Below, in pieces: positions 1-6,279 of a stretch of 7,156 nucleotides of DNA. Under the pieces are notes generated by a model. That model did not search any database. It saw nothing but the letters and a program-made list of their open reading frames with translations, and was not told the DNA's origin. The stretch spans positions 1 to 7,156 of the forward strand of contig CAIZKE010000046.1 in assembly GCA_903933475.1 (NCBI GenBank), given 5' to 3'. The stretch is from an uncultured Alphaproteobacteria bacterium. GTDB taxonomy: Bacteria > Pseudomonadota > Alphaproteobacteria > Caulobacterales > Caulobacteraceae. Made by a program: the position numbers and the translations under genes. How positions within the stretch are numbered: the stretch's first letter is position 1; each line of letters opens with the position of its first letter.

Positions 1-131
1 GCACCCTTTCCGGCAAGGCGGCCCGCCGGGCCGAGGCGGCTCTGGCGCGTATCCCCCGCCGGCCAGAACCCTTGGACCGCGCCGAGGCCGAAGCGCGGTT
101 CGAGTCCCTGCTCGCGGGTGTCTGGCCATGA
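1..131 (+). CDS. nagZ: NagZ beta-N-acetylhexosaminidase, C-terminal end (5' partial)
   Basis: An open frame runs from the window start (first whole codon at position 3) to TGA at 129-131. It encodes the last 42 residues, beginning TLSGKAARRAEAAL and ending LLAGVWP. This resembles the C-terminal tail of alphaproteobacterial NagZ, a family 3 glycoside hydrolase. NagZ removes N-acetylglucosamine from anhydromuropeptides in the cytoplasm during peptidoglycan recycling. The stop overlaps the scpA start in ATGA, as expected for co-translated neighbours, and nagZ upstream of scpA is a common alphaproteobacterial order. No catalytic residue lies in the visible part, so the name rests on tail similarity and synteny. 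Another upstream gene is possible but less likely. Confidence 0.75.
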   Translation, partial: TLSGKAARRAEAALARIPRRPEPLDRAEAEARFESLLAGVWP

Positions 132-952
132 GCGAAGCGGACGGCTTCCAGCCTCGCCTCGACTTCGAGGCGGCCGAGGGCGCCGCGCAGGATGGCGAGG
201 CCCTGATCGTCGATGTCGATGGCTACGAAGGCCCACTGCATGTCCTGCTCGCCCTGGCCCGCAGCCAGAAGGTGGACCTGCTTCGCATCTCGGTGACCCG
301 CCTGGCCGACCAGTACCTGGCCTTCGTGCAGCAGGCTCGCCGCCACAGCTTTGCCCTGGCGGCGGACTATCTCGTCATGGCCTCCTGGCTGGCCTTCCTG
401 AAATCCCGCCTGCTCCTGCCGCGTCCCGAGCGCCCCCAGGCCGAGGAGGCGCCTGCCGAGGAGGTCGCCGCACAATTGGCCTTCCGCCTCGCCAAGCTCG
501 ACGCCATGCGCCGCGCCTCCGAGACCCTGCGCGCTCGCCCCCTGCTGGGACGGGATGTGTTTATGCGGGGCGACCCGGACGCCCTGAAGATCCTGCCCTC
601 GACGCGCCTGGAGGGTGACCTTTACACCCTCATGCAGGCCTACGTTACGCAGAGGCGGAGGACCGACACCCGCAGCTACCAGCCGGCACCGCCAAAGGCC
701 TACGCCCTTGAAGCGGCGAGGGACCGGCTGCGGGGCCTGCTTCCGGAGCTCGGCCGCTGGACCCCGCTGGCCGGTGTAGCACCCCGTCCGCCAGCGCATG
801 CCGATGCGGAGACGGCACCCAGCCGCGCCTCCTATGTGGCCTCGACCCTCTCGGCCAGCCTCGAACTGGTCCGCGAAGGCACCCTTGAGGCCCGCCAGCT
901 TGAGGCCTTCGCCGACATCTACCTGCGGACCCGTCCCGGAGGCCGGGAGTGA
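128..952 (+). CDS. scpA: Segregation and condensation protein A (ScpA)
   Basis: ScpA is the kleisin subunit of the bacterial SMC-ScpA-ScpB complex, which compacts and helps segregate the chromosome. It bridges the SMC heads and binds ScpB. The 274-residue product opens with a poorly conserved tail of about 27 residues. The kleisin N-terminal region follows, with the hallmark DGYEGPLHVLLALARSQKVD at residues 31-50 and the helix DYLVMASWLAFLKSRLLLP at 80-98. A variable, acidic middle follows. A C-terminal winged-helix segment (about 232-268) would contact the SMC cap. Length is typical. The ATG at 128 overlaps the nagZ stop by 4 bases and has no strong Shine-Dalgarno, which suggests translational coupling. 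The stop overlaps the scpB GTG by 4 bases. The assignment is firm from the EGPL motif and the adjacent scpB. The start could lie slightly downstream, since the N-terminal tail is not conserved. Confidence 0.95.
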   Translation: MSEADGFQPRLDFEAAEGAAQDGEALIVDVDGYEGPLHVLLALARSQKVDLLRISVTRLADQYLAFVQQARRHSFALAADYLVMASWLAFLKSRLLLPRPERPQAEEAPAEEVAAQLAFRLAKLDAMRRASETLRARPLLGRDVFMRGDPDALKILPSTRLEGDLYTLMQAYVTQRRRTDTRSYQPAPPKAYALEAARDRLRGLLPELGRWTPLAGVAPRPPAHADAETAPSRASYVASTLSASLELVREGTLEARQLEAFADIYLRTRPGGRE

Positions 953-1650
953 GCCTCGACCAAGACCTTCCCGAACCGCCGGAGGCGTCGGAGACCGAGC
1001 GCCGGGTCGAGGCCCTCCTGTTCGCTGCGGCCGGTCCCCTCAGTCTCGACGACATCGCAGGTCGACTGCCCGAGGGCTCCAACGTGGAGCGGGCGGTAGC
1101 CGACCTTCGCGCCCGGTATGCAGGACGCGGTGTCGAGCTGGTCTGCGTTGCCGACCGGTGGCGTCTCCAGACAGCGACGGATCTCGCCTTCCTGATGACC
1201 ATCGAACGGGAGGAACCGCGACGGCTGTCCCGGGCCGCCCAGGAGACCCTGGCCATCATCGCCTACCATCAGCCAGTGACCCGGGCGGAGATCGAGGCGG
1301 TCCGGGGTGTCCAGGCCAGTCGCGGAACCCTCGACGTCCTGCTTGAACTGCGCCTGGTTCGCATGCGCGGCCGGCGCCGCACGCCCGGGCGCCCGGTGAC
1401 CTACGGCACGACGGAGGCCTTTCTCGAACACTTCGGGCTCGCGAGCCTCGCAGACCTTCCAGGGGCCGCCGACATGCGTGCGGCGGGCCTCCTCAGCCTC
1501 GACCTTCCGGCCGACTTCAGTATCCCCACCCCGGGTGCCGAGACACCCGACGAGGACCCGATCGAGGAAGGAGAGGATGCGCCCGAGTTCCACATGGACT
1601 TCCTCGGCGAGCCTTCCGAAGCCAAAGATGGGAATTCCAGCTCCGCCTGA
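949..1650 (+). CDS. scpB: Segregation and condensation protein B (ScpB)
   Basis: ScpB forms a dimer that binds the middle of ScpA and regulates the SMC ATPase cycle in chromosome condensation. The 233-residue protein shows two winged-helix domains. The first spans about 15-85 and begins TERRVEALLFAAAGPLSLDD. The second spans about 90-165 and includes the family signature LSRAAQETLAIIAYHQPVTR, then EAVRGV, a GRP turn (147-149) and FLEHFGLASLADLP. A tail of about 50 residues rich in Asp and Glu (densest at 198-211) is outside the conserved core and is probably disordered. Translation most likely starts at GTG 949, whose GTGA overlaps the scpA stop, so the two subunits are probably made by coupled translation. 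The stop is TGA at 1648-1650, and the tat genes follow after 82 bases. Confidence 0.96.
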   Translation: MSLDQDLPEPPEASETERRVEALLFAAAGPLSLDDIAGRLPEGSNVERAVADLRARYAGRGVELVCVADRWRLQTATDLAFLMTIEREEPRRLSRAAQETLAIIAYHQPVTRAEIEAVRGVQASRGTLDVLLELRLVRMRGRRRTPGRPVTYGTTEAFLEHFGLASLADLPGAADMRAAGLLSLDLPADFSIPTPGAETPDEDPIEEGEDAPEFHMDFLGEPSEAKDGNSSSA

Positions 1651-1653
1651 CCC

Positions 1654-1683
1654 TTGGCGAGGGGCGGTCAGTGCGCCTATATG
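1654..1683 (+). promoter_or_regulatory. Candidate sigma-70-type promoter for tatABC
   Basis: In the 82-base gap between scpB and tatA, TTGGCG (1654-1659) is followed after 18 bases by TATATG (1678-1683, within CCTATATG). This resembles housekeeping promoters of Caulobacter-type bacteria, whose -10 element often contains CTATAT. A start site near 1690 would leave a leader of about 40 bases before tatA. It rests on motif reading only, and chance matches are possible. Confidence 0.45.
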
Positions 1684-1719
1684 GCGCGGTGGCAGCCCGA
1701 CCGGGCGCGCTGTTCCTTT

Positions 1720-1725
1720 GAGGGG
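1720..1725 (+). promoter_or_regulatory. Shine-Dalgarno site fixing the tatA start
   Basis: GAGGGG lies 7 bases before the GTG at 1733. This pairing decides for GTG 1733 over the in-frame TTG at 1718 and over the far-upstream in-frame ATG at 1478 that lies inside scpB. Starting at 1733 gives MGAFTPIHWI, the usual short periplasmic N-terminus of TatA. Confidence 0.65.
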
Positions 1726-1732
1726 TATCATC

Positions 1733-1948
1733 GTGGGCGCATTTACTCCGATCCACTGGATTTTAGTTGCCCTTGTCGTCCTTGTGCTCTTCGGAGGGCG
1801 GGGCAAGCTCTCCGGCCTCATGGGGGACGCTGGCAAGGGTATCCGCGCCTTCCGGGACGGCCTTAAGGACGCGGGTATCGGGGCCGCGCCGGCCTCAGAC
1901 ACCGCTGCGGCCAAGGTCGAGTCGTCCAAGGAAGAGTCGAAGGGCTAA
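1733..1948 (+). CDS. tatA: Sec-independent translocase subunit TatA
   Basis: TatA oligomerises in the inner membrane to form the passage for folded proteins carrying twin-arginine signal peptides. The 71-residue product has the standard plan. There is a very short N-terminus, one transmembrane helix at about 8-20 (HWILVALVVLVLF), then the conserved FG hinge (F20-G21). An amphipathic helix follows (KLSGLMGDAGKGIRAFRDGL, residues 25-44) with the conserved Phe at 40, then a polar Lys/Glu-rich tail. Position 8 is His, where E. coli TatA has Gln; both are polar. The GGRGK hinge and MGDAGKGIRAF wording are typical of alphaproteobacterial TatA. The start is GTG at 1733. This is the first gene of tatABC, 58 bases before tatB, with a hairpin in that gap. 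The product call is secure. Confidence 0.93.
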   Translation: MGAFTPIHWILVALVVLVLFGGRGKLSGLMGDAGKGIRAFRDGLKDAGIGAAPASDTAAAKVESSKEESKG

Positions 1949-1967
1949 CGGTCCCGCCGGATTACAA

Positions 1968-1986
1968 CCCAGGCCGCCGGCTTGGG
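1968..1986 (+). promoter_or_regulatory. GC-rich hairpin between tatA and tatB
   Basis: CCCAGGCCGCCGGCTTGGG can fold into eight consecutive pairs (one G-U) around a 3-base loop. It sits 20 bases after the tatA stop and 20 bases before the tatB ATG. No run of T follows, so it is not a classical intrinsic terminator. It may protect the 3' end of a tatA-only transcript, mark an RNA processing site or cause partial attenuation. The fold is read directly; the role is inference. Confidence 0.4.
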
Positions 1987-2006
1987 TGCACTGCTAGGAC
2001 CTGGAC

Positions 2007-2453
2007 ATGCTTCCTGAAGTCGGCGGGCTTGAATACCTCGTGATTGCCGCCGTCGCCCTCCTCGTCGTGGGGCCGAAGGACTTGCCTGTCATGCTCCGGA
2101 AGCTGGGGCAGTGGCTGGCCCGGCTGCGCGCCATGGCGGCGGAGTTCCGGGCCAGCTTTGATGACATGGCCCGTCAGTCCGAACTCGATGAACTGCGCCA
2201 GGAGGTCGAGGCCATGCGGCGTTCGCAGGGCGACCTGTTGACCAGCGAGACTGCCGACGTGAATCAGGTCTTCCGGGAGATCGGCGACAGCCTGCAGGGC
2301 TCCGACATCCAGTTTCACCCCCCCATGGGCGGGGTCCCCGTCGAGATCGCGGCCCCGGTTCCTGACCCCTCAGTCGCTTCGGAGCCGCCACCCGAAGTGC
2401 CGGCGACGCCCAAGCCCCGCCGTCGCCGCAAGCCTGCGGGAGCGCCGGAATGA
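2007..2453 (+). CDS. tatB: Sec-independent translocase subunit TatB
   Basis: TatB pairs with TatC to form the receptor that recognises twin-arginine signal peptides in the inner membrane. The 148-residue protein has one transmembrane helix at about 8-22. The conserved Glu at 9 corresponds to E. coli Glu8. The hinge is GPKDLP (22-27), followed by the amphipathic helix LRKLGQWLARLRAMAAEFRA (30-49). A charged helical stretch runs to about 75, then a variable Pro-rich tail with a basic cluster (PRRRRKP, 137-143). The ATG at 2007 is preceded by AGGA (1996-1999) at good spacing. The stop overlaps tatC in ATGA, so TatB and TatC are probably coupled at translation, matching their 1:1 complex. TatB rather than TatA is chosen from the Glu, the GP hinge, the length and the gene order. 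Confidence 0.95.
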   Translation: MLPEVGGLEYLVIAAVALLVVGPKDLPVMLRKLGQWLARLRAMAAEFRASFDDMARQSELDELRQEVEAMRRSQGDLLTSETADVNQVFREIGDSLQGSDIQFHPPMGGVPVEIAAPVPDPSVASEPPPEVPATPKPRRRRKPAGAPE

Positions 2454-3427
2454 GCGAGCCGCATCAACCCGAAGACGAGATCGAAGCCTCACGGGCACCC
2501 CTCCTCGACCATCTGGTCGAGCTTCGGCAGCGCCTCGTCCGGTCGCTCATCGCCGTCGTCCTGGCCTTCATCGTCTGTTTCGCCTTCGCCGACGACATCT
2601 ACCGATTGCTCCTGAGACCCTACGAGGCTGCCGCGGGCCTACTCGCGGCGCAGAAGGCTGCCCAGGCTGTCGCCCAGACGTCGGCAGTGCAAACCGGGTT
2701 CCTCGATGGCATTCTCCAGGCCCTGCACCTCTCGCCCTCGACCGGCGCGCAGCCGGGTAGCGGACCCTTTGACCTTCTCCTGGTTCTGATCGGGGCCAAA
2801 GAGATCCCGTCTGTCCCGGGACAGGCGCTCAAGCTGATCTACACAGCGCCCCTCGAATTCTTCTTCACCAAGCTCAAGCTCGCGGGTTTCGGGGCCGTGG
2901 TGCTCGCCTTCCCTGTGCTTGCCTCCCAGGTCTACGGCTTTGTGGCACCGGGGCTTTACAAGCGGGAGCGGCGGGCCTTCCTTCCCTTTCTCATCGCCTC
3001 GCCAGTGCTCTTCACGCTCGGTGGGGCGCTCGTCTACTTCTTCATTTTCCCGTTTGTCCTCTGGTTCTCCCTAACCCAGCAGATCACCGGCACGGGCGGG
3101 ATCAGCGTCGAACTCCTGCCGAAGGTTTCGGATTACCTGACCCTGGTCACGACCCTGCTGATGGCCTTCGGTCTTTGTTTCCAGCTCCCCGTCGTCCTGA
3201 CCCTCCTGGGCATGGCCGGGATGGTGAGTTCGTCAGTCCTCCGTGAACTCCGCCGCTACGCCATTGTCGGAATCTTCGTCGTCGCCGCCGTGGTCACGCC
3301 GCCGGATCCCATCAGCCAGCTGATGCTCGCCCTGCCTCTTGTCCTGCTCTACGAAATCTCGATCTGGTGTGTGCGGCTGATCGAGCTGCGCAACCAGAAG
3401 GCGGACGCGGAAGCTTCCGACGCCTGA
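2450..3427 (+). CDS. tatC: Sec-independent translocase subunit TatC, with enlarged first periplasmic loop
   Basis: TatC is the multispanning core of the twin-arginine translocase and the main binding site for the RR signal peptide. The cytoplasmic N-terminus carries HLVELRQRL with Glu25 (E. coli Glu15). Six transmembrane helices lie at about 33-47, 146-168, 178-206, 229-255, 271-285 and 290-308. VYGFVAPGLYKRERR contains Glu173 (E. coli Glu103), and TPPDPISQ contains Asp286 (E. coli Asp211). Position 245 is Gln where E. coli has Glu170. At 325 residues it is longer than the 258 of E. coli. Most of the excess is about 55 extra residues between IYRLLLRPYEA and LIYTAPLEFFFT (roughly 61-126), in the first periplasmic loop. 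The frame is intact through it. The N-terminus EIEASRAPLLDHL is alphaproteobacterial in style. The gene starts at ATG 2450, overlapping tatB by 4 bases, and is last in tatABC. Confidence 0.96.
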   Translation: MSEPHQPEDEIEASRAPLLDHLVELRQRLVRSLIAVVLAFIVCFAFADDIYRLLLRPYEAAAGLLAAQKAAQAVAQTSAVQTGFLDGILQALHLSPSTGAQPGSGPFDLLLVLIGAKEIPSVPGQALKLIYTAPLEFFFTKLKLAGFGAVVLAFPVLASQVYGFVAPGLYKRERRAFLPFLIASPVLFTLGGALVYFFIFPFVLWFSLTQQITGTGGISVELLPKVSDYLTLVTTLLMAFGLCFQLPVVLTLLGMAGMVSSSVLRELRRYAIVGIFVVAAVVTPPDPISQLMLALPLVLLYEISIWCVRLIELRNQKADAEASDA

Positions 3428-3443
3428 CTTCGTCCCTTGGCGG

Positions 3444-3472
3444 TTGGCGCCCCCGGCGACGCGGACTAGACA
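3444..3472 (+). promoter_or_regulatory. Candidate housekeeping promoter for serS-surE-pcm
   Basis: The 74-base gap between tatC and serS contains TTGGCG (3444-3449) and, 17 bases on, TAGACA (3467-3472, in GGACTAGACAAG). This is a good fit to Caulobacter-type housekeeping promoters as I recall them. A start near 3480 would leave a leader of about 20 bases before serS. A second TTGGCG at 3437-3442 is spaced too far from this -10. The gap suggests serS begins a new unit, although read-through from tatC is not excluded because no terminator is visible. Confidence 0.45.
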
Positions 3473-3501
3473 AGGCGGCTGATCCTTGAGACCTCCCGCC
3501 C

Positions 3502-4782
3502 ATGCACGATATCCGAGCCCTGCGCGACCAACCCGACCTCTACGAGATGGCCTGGGCCGCGAAGGGCCGATCCGGGGCGTCGGCAGAGGCGCTCCAGCTT
3601 GACCAGCAGGTTCGGGCCTCAAGAAGTGCATCCGAGGCGGCCCAGGCCCGACGCAACGACCTGTCCCGCCGGATTGGCCAGGCCAAGGCGGCAAAGGATG
3701 AGGCTGCCGCCGCACAGCTGTTCGACGAGGTCGAGGCCCTGAAGGCAGAGGCGGCCGGCGACGCCGAGCGGGCAAAGGTGGCCGAGGAGGCCCTTCGCGA
3801 CCTGCTGGCCAGCCTGCCAAACCTTCCCGCTCAGGACGTTCCGGCTGGGGAAGACGAGGCCAGTAACGTCGAGGTGCGGCGTTGGGGCGAACCCTTCGCG
3901 ATCCAGGTGCCGCGCAATCACGCTGATCTCGGCGAGGCCATGGGGCTTATGGACTTCGAGGCTGCCGCGCGGATGAGTGGTGCCCGGTTTGTGGTCCTGA
4001 AGGGCCCTCTGGCGCGCCTTGAGCGCGCCCTCGGCCAGTTCATGCTCGACATCCAGACCCTGGAACATGGCTATACCGAGGTCTCGCCGCCGCTCCTCGT
4101 GCGGGATGCCGCCGCGTTCGGCACCGGCCAGCTTCCGAAGTTTTCCGAAGACCTCTTCCGGACGACGGACGGCCGCTGGCTAATCCCTACCGCGGAAGTT
4201 TCCCTGACCAACCTGGTGCGCGAGCAGATCCTCGCCGCTGAGACCCTGCCTTTACGCCTGACCGCCCTCACGCCCTGTTTCCGCTCGGAGGCAGGGGCCT
4301 CTGGCCGCGATACCCGGGGCATGATCCGCCAGCACCAGTTCTACAAGGTTGAGCTGGTCTCCATCACAGAGCCGGGCCAGTCCGATGCCGAGCACGAGCG
4401 TATGGTTTCCTGCGCAGAGGCGGTTCTGAAGCGGCTCGATCTGCCCTTCCGGACCATGCTGCTCTGCCGGGGTGACATGGGCTTCAGCGCTCGCCGCACC
4501 TACGACCTGGAGGTCTGGCTGCCCAGCGAGGGCCGTTACCGGGAGATCAGCTCCTGCTCGAACTGCGGTGATTTCCAGGCTCGCCGGATGGACGCGCGGA
4601 CCAAGTCCGTAGGCGAGAAGGGAACGCGTTACGTCCACACCCTGAACGGTTCTGGCCTGGCCGTGGGCCGGACCCTGGTGGCGCTCCTGGAGAACTACCA
4701 GGACGAGGGCGGCCGTATCGCCATTCCCCAGGTCCTTCAGGCCTATATGGGCGGCGTCACCCACATTGACGGGAACGCCTGA
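3502..4782 (+). CDS. serS: Seryl-tRNA synthetase
   Basis: SerRS charges tRNA-Ser (and tRNA-Sec where present) with serine in the cytoplasm, using ATP. The 426-residue protein matches the bacterial family length (E. coli 430). The N-terminus (MHDIRALRDQPDLY) leads into an antiparallel coiled-coil arm at about 28-105, rich in Ala, Glu, Arg and Lys, which grips the tRNA long arm. The class II catalytic core follows. It has NVEVRRWGEP (122-131), the serine-binding PTAE (229-232), motif 2 with CFRSEAGASGRDTRG (259-273) and RQHQFYKVE, and SSCSNCGDFQARR (350-362). Motif 3 is NGSGLAVGRTLVALLENYQ (382-400), with the ATP-binding Arg at 390. All key elements are present. The ATG at 3502 gives the conserved N-terminus; only a weak GAG-type ribosome site precedes it. 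surE follows within 4 bases. Confidence 0.98.
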   Translation: MHDIRALRDQPDLYEMAWAAKGRSGASAEALQLDQQVRASRSASEAAQARRNDLSRRIGQAKAAKDEAAAAQLFDEVEALKAEAAGDAERAKVAEEALRDLLASLPNLPAQDVPAGEDEASNVEVRRWGEPFAIQVPRNHADLGEAMGLMDFEAAARMSGARFVVLKGPLARLERALGQFMLDIQTLEHGYTEVSPPLLVRDAAAFGTGQLPKFSEDLFRTTDGRWLIPTAEVSLTNLVREQILAAETLPLRLTALTPCFRSEAGASGRDTRGMIRQHQFYKVELVSITEPGQSDAEHERMVSCAEAVLKRLDLPFRTMLLCRGDMGFSARRTYDLEVWLPSEGRYREISSCSNCGDFQARRMDARTKSVGEKGTRYVHTLNGSGLAVGRTLVALLENYQDEGGRIAIPQVLQAYMGGVTHIDGNA

Positions 4783-4786
4783 CTCC

Positions 4787-5578
4787 GTGCGAATTCTCCT
4801 GACCAACGACGATGGTATCCACGCCGAGGGCCTCGTTTCCCTCGAGCGGATCGCCAGGGCGATCAGTGACGACATCTGGATCTGCGCGCCGGAATACGAG
4901 CAGTCCGGCGCCAGCCGCTCCCTGACCCTTGCCGAACCCCTGCGGGTTCGCAGGCTCGACGACCGCCGGTTCGCTACCACCGGCACCCCGACCGACTGCG
5001 TCATGCTGGCCGTGACCGAACTCATGGGCGCGGATCGTCCCGACCTTGTTCTCTCGGGGGTCAACCGGGGCGCCAACCTGGCCGAGGACGTTACCATGTC
5101 GGGGACGGTCGCCGGCGCAATCGAGGGCATGGCCCTTGGGATCCCGTCCATAGCCCTCTCGCAGATGAGCTGGCCCACCCCCGGGGAGGAGATGCCCGAC
5201 CAGCCCGTCTTCGAGCCGGCGGAGCATTTCGGGCCCGGTATTGTCCGTCGCCTGGTCGAGATCGGCTGGCCATCCGACGTGGTCATGAATGTCAACTTCC
5301 CATCACGCGCCCTGGACCAGATCCGTGAGGTTGAGGTGACCCGGCAGACCTTCCGCGACCTGCATGTGCGCCAGGCGGTGCAGCGGACCGACCCGCGCGG
5401 CGAGATCTACTACTGGATGGGGTTCCGCCGGGAGCTGTCAGCCCCGGCCGCCGGAACGGACCTGCGGGCGATCTACGATGGCCGGATCTCGGTTACGCCC
5501 CTTCATATCGACCTGACCCACCAGGAAACTGTCCACCGGATGCGGGCGGTCCTCGGCGGCGCCCCGCCGAAGGCCTGA
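4787..5578 (+). CDS. surE: 5'-nucleotidase SurE
   Basis: SurE is a metal-dependent phosphatase that removes phosphate from nucleoside monophosphates. In E. coli it is linked to stationary-phase and stress survival. With GTG 4787 as start, the 263-residue product begins MRILLTNDDG, the family's canonical N-terminus, with metal-binding Asp8 and Asp9. Ser40 (EQSGASRSLTL) and Asn93 (SGVNRGANLAEDV) complete the expected metal site. GTPTDCV (66-72), SGTVAGAIEG (105-114) and ITPLHIDLT-like VTPLHIDLT (236-244) are also family signatures. Length agrees with other SurE proteins (E. coli 253). A TTG at 4766 is in frame and would add seven residues and overlap the serS end by 17 bases. I prefer 4787 because it matches the family N-terminus, although neither has a strong ribosome site. 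It lies between serS and pcm, in the usual surE-pcm pairing. Confidence 0.93.
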   Translation: MRILLTNDDGIHAEGLVSLERIARAISDDIWICAPEYEQSGASRSLTLAEPLRVRRLDDRRFATTGTPTDCVMLAVTELMGADRPDLVLSGVNRGANLAEDVTMSGTVAGAIEGMALGIPSIALSQMSWPTPGEEMPDQPVFEPAEHFGPGIVRRLVEIGWPSDVVMNVNFPSRALDQIREVEVTRQTFRDLHVRQAVQRTDPRGEIYYWMGFRRELSAPAAGTDLRAIYDGRISVTPLHIDLTHQETVHRMRAVLGGAPPKA

Positions 5579-5580
5579 GG

Positions 5581-6240
5581 ATGGTCCGTCGTCCCCATAC
5601 GCCTGCGGATCCACGCCATGCCCGGCTCATTGAAGGCCTGAAGGCCCAGGGCGTCACCGACGCCGCGGTACTGAACGCCATCGCCACCACGCCCCGGGAC
5701 CTCTTCACGCCAGAGCTCTTCCAGGAGCGGGCTTTCGAGGATCAGGCCCTTCCCATCGCCTGCGGCCAGACCATCAGCCAGCCCTACATCGTGGGGATGA
5801 TGACTCAGGCCCTTCGGATCGAAAAACGATCGCGGGTGCTCGAGATCGGGACAGGGTCGGGATACCAGACCACCATATTGTCCAAGCTTTCCCGGCTGGT
5901 CTATTCGGTCGAACGGTACCGGACCCTGATGTCCGCAGCCGAGGACAGGTTCCGGCAACTGGGACTGACAAACGTCATCACCCGGTTTGGCGATGGCGGC
6001 CAGGGATGGCCGGAACAAGCGCCTTTTGATCGCGTGATGGTGACTGCAGCGGCACCCGATGTGCCTCGCGCCCTTCTGGCGCAACTGAAGCCAAACGGGG
6101 TATTGGTGGCGCCTGTGGGACGCGGACCTGTCCAGGACCTCAACCGTTATGTCGGGGACGGGGAGGGCGGTTTCACGGTAGAGACCCTGGTGGAGGTGCG
6201 GTTTGTGCCTCTGCTGGACGGCGTGGCAAAGGATTCCTGA
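5581..6240 (+). CDS. pcm: Protein-L-isoaspartate O-methyltransferase
   Basis: Pcm uses S-adenosylmethionine to methylate abnormal L-isoaspartyl residues in damaged proteins, starting their conversion back to aspartate. It is a cytoplasmic repair enzyme. The 219-residue product shows the family features in order. These are the N-terminal helix with VLNAIATTPRDLFTPE (30-45), the substrate-site segment LPIACGQTISQPYIVGMMT (57-75), and AdoMet motif I VLEIGTGSGYQTTIL (86-100). VYSVER (107-112) follows, then GDGGQGWPEQAPFDRVMVTAAAP (137-159), and LLAQLKPNGVLVAPVG (165-180). The end VRFVPLLDGVA is also typical. Length is close to E. coli Pcm (208). The ATG at 5581 is 2 bases after the surE stop, so translation is probably coupled. 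Residue 140 is Gly where E. coli has Trp (GDGWQGW), a substitution outside the AdoMet motif. Confidence 0.97.
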   Translation: MVRRPHTPADPRHARLIEGLKAQGVTDAAVLNAIATTPRDLFTPELFQERAFEDQALPIACGQTISQPYIVGMMTQALRIEKRSRVLEIGTGSGYQTTILSKLSRLVYSVERYRTLMSAAEDRFRQLGLTNVITRFGDGGQGWPEQAPFDRVMVTAAAPDVPRALLAQLKPNGVLVAPVGRGPVQDLNRYVGDGEGGFTVETLVEVRFVPLLDGVAKDS

Positions 6241-6252
6241 GCCGGCCTAAAA

Positions 6253-6279
6253 AGTGACGATTTCCTGGGGTCACTGACC
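6253..6279. promoter_or_regulatory. Inverted repeats (TGAC/GTCA half-sites) upstream of the dipM-like gene
   Basis: AGTGAC (6253-6258) and GTCACT (6270-6275) form a perfect 6-base inverted repeat 11 bases apart. The right half overlaps a second, tighter inverted repeat, GGTCA-C-TGACC (6269-6279). That makes three TGAC/GTCA half-sites in 27 bases, inside the 98-base gap (6241-6338) after pcm. No clear -35/-10 pair or terminator T-run is visible in this gap. The repeats could be an operator or a weak RNA hairpin. The symmetry is seen directly; any binding is inference. Confidence 0.35.

Noticed and set aside
118..618. Overlapping + strand frame of 166 codons in scpA
   Set aside because: It lies in a different frame from the clear ScpA protein and shows only Arg/Pro/Gly-rich low-complexity translation.
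919..1929. A 336-codon open frame on the minus strand across scpB and tatA
   Set aside because: It is antisense to two firmly identified genes, has no recognisable domain, and GC-rich DNA with strong third-position bias regularly opens such mirror frames.
1478..1948. Longer version of tatA starting at the ATG inside scpB (156 residues)
   Set aside because: The first 85 residues are out-of-frame scpB and spacer translation (Arg/Pro/Ser-rich). The TatA family starts a few residues before its membrane helix, and a good ribosome site precedes GTG 1733.
3233..3820. A 195-codon minus-strand frame spanning the tatC-serS gap
   Set aside because: It would read through the candidate serS promoter and both neighbouring genes; its composition is typical of an antisense shadow.
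4252..5295. A 347-codon open frame on the minus strand across serS and surE
   Set aside because: It is fully antisense to the conserved catalytic regions of serS and surE; the translation is Arg/Ser/Pro-rich without family motifs.
6241..6275. Intrinsic terminator after pcm
   Set aside because: The AGTGAC/GTCACT stem is short with an 11-base loop and no T-run follows; the A-run precedes the stem on this strand. It is treated as a possible operator instead.
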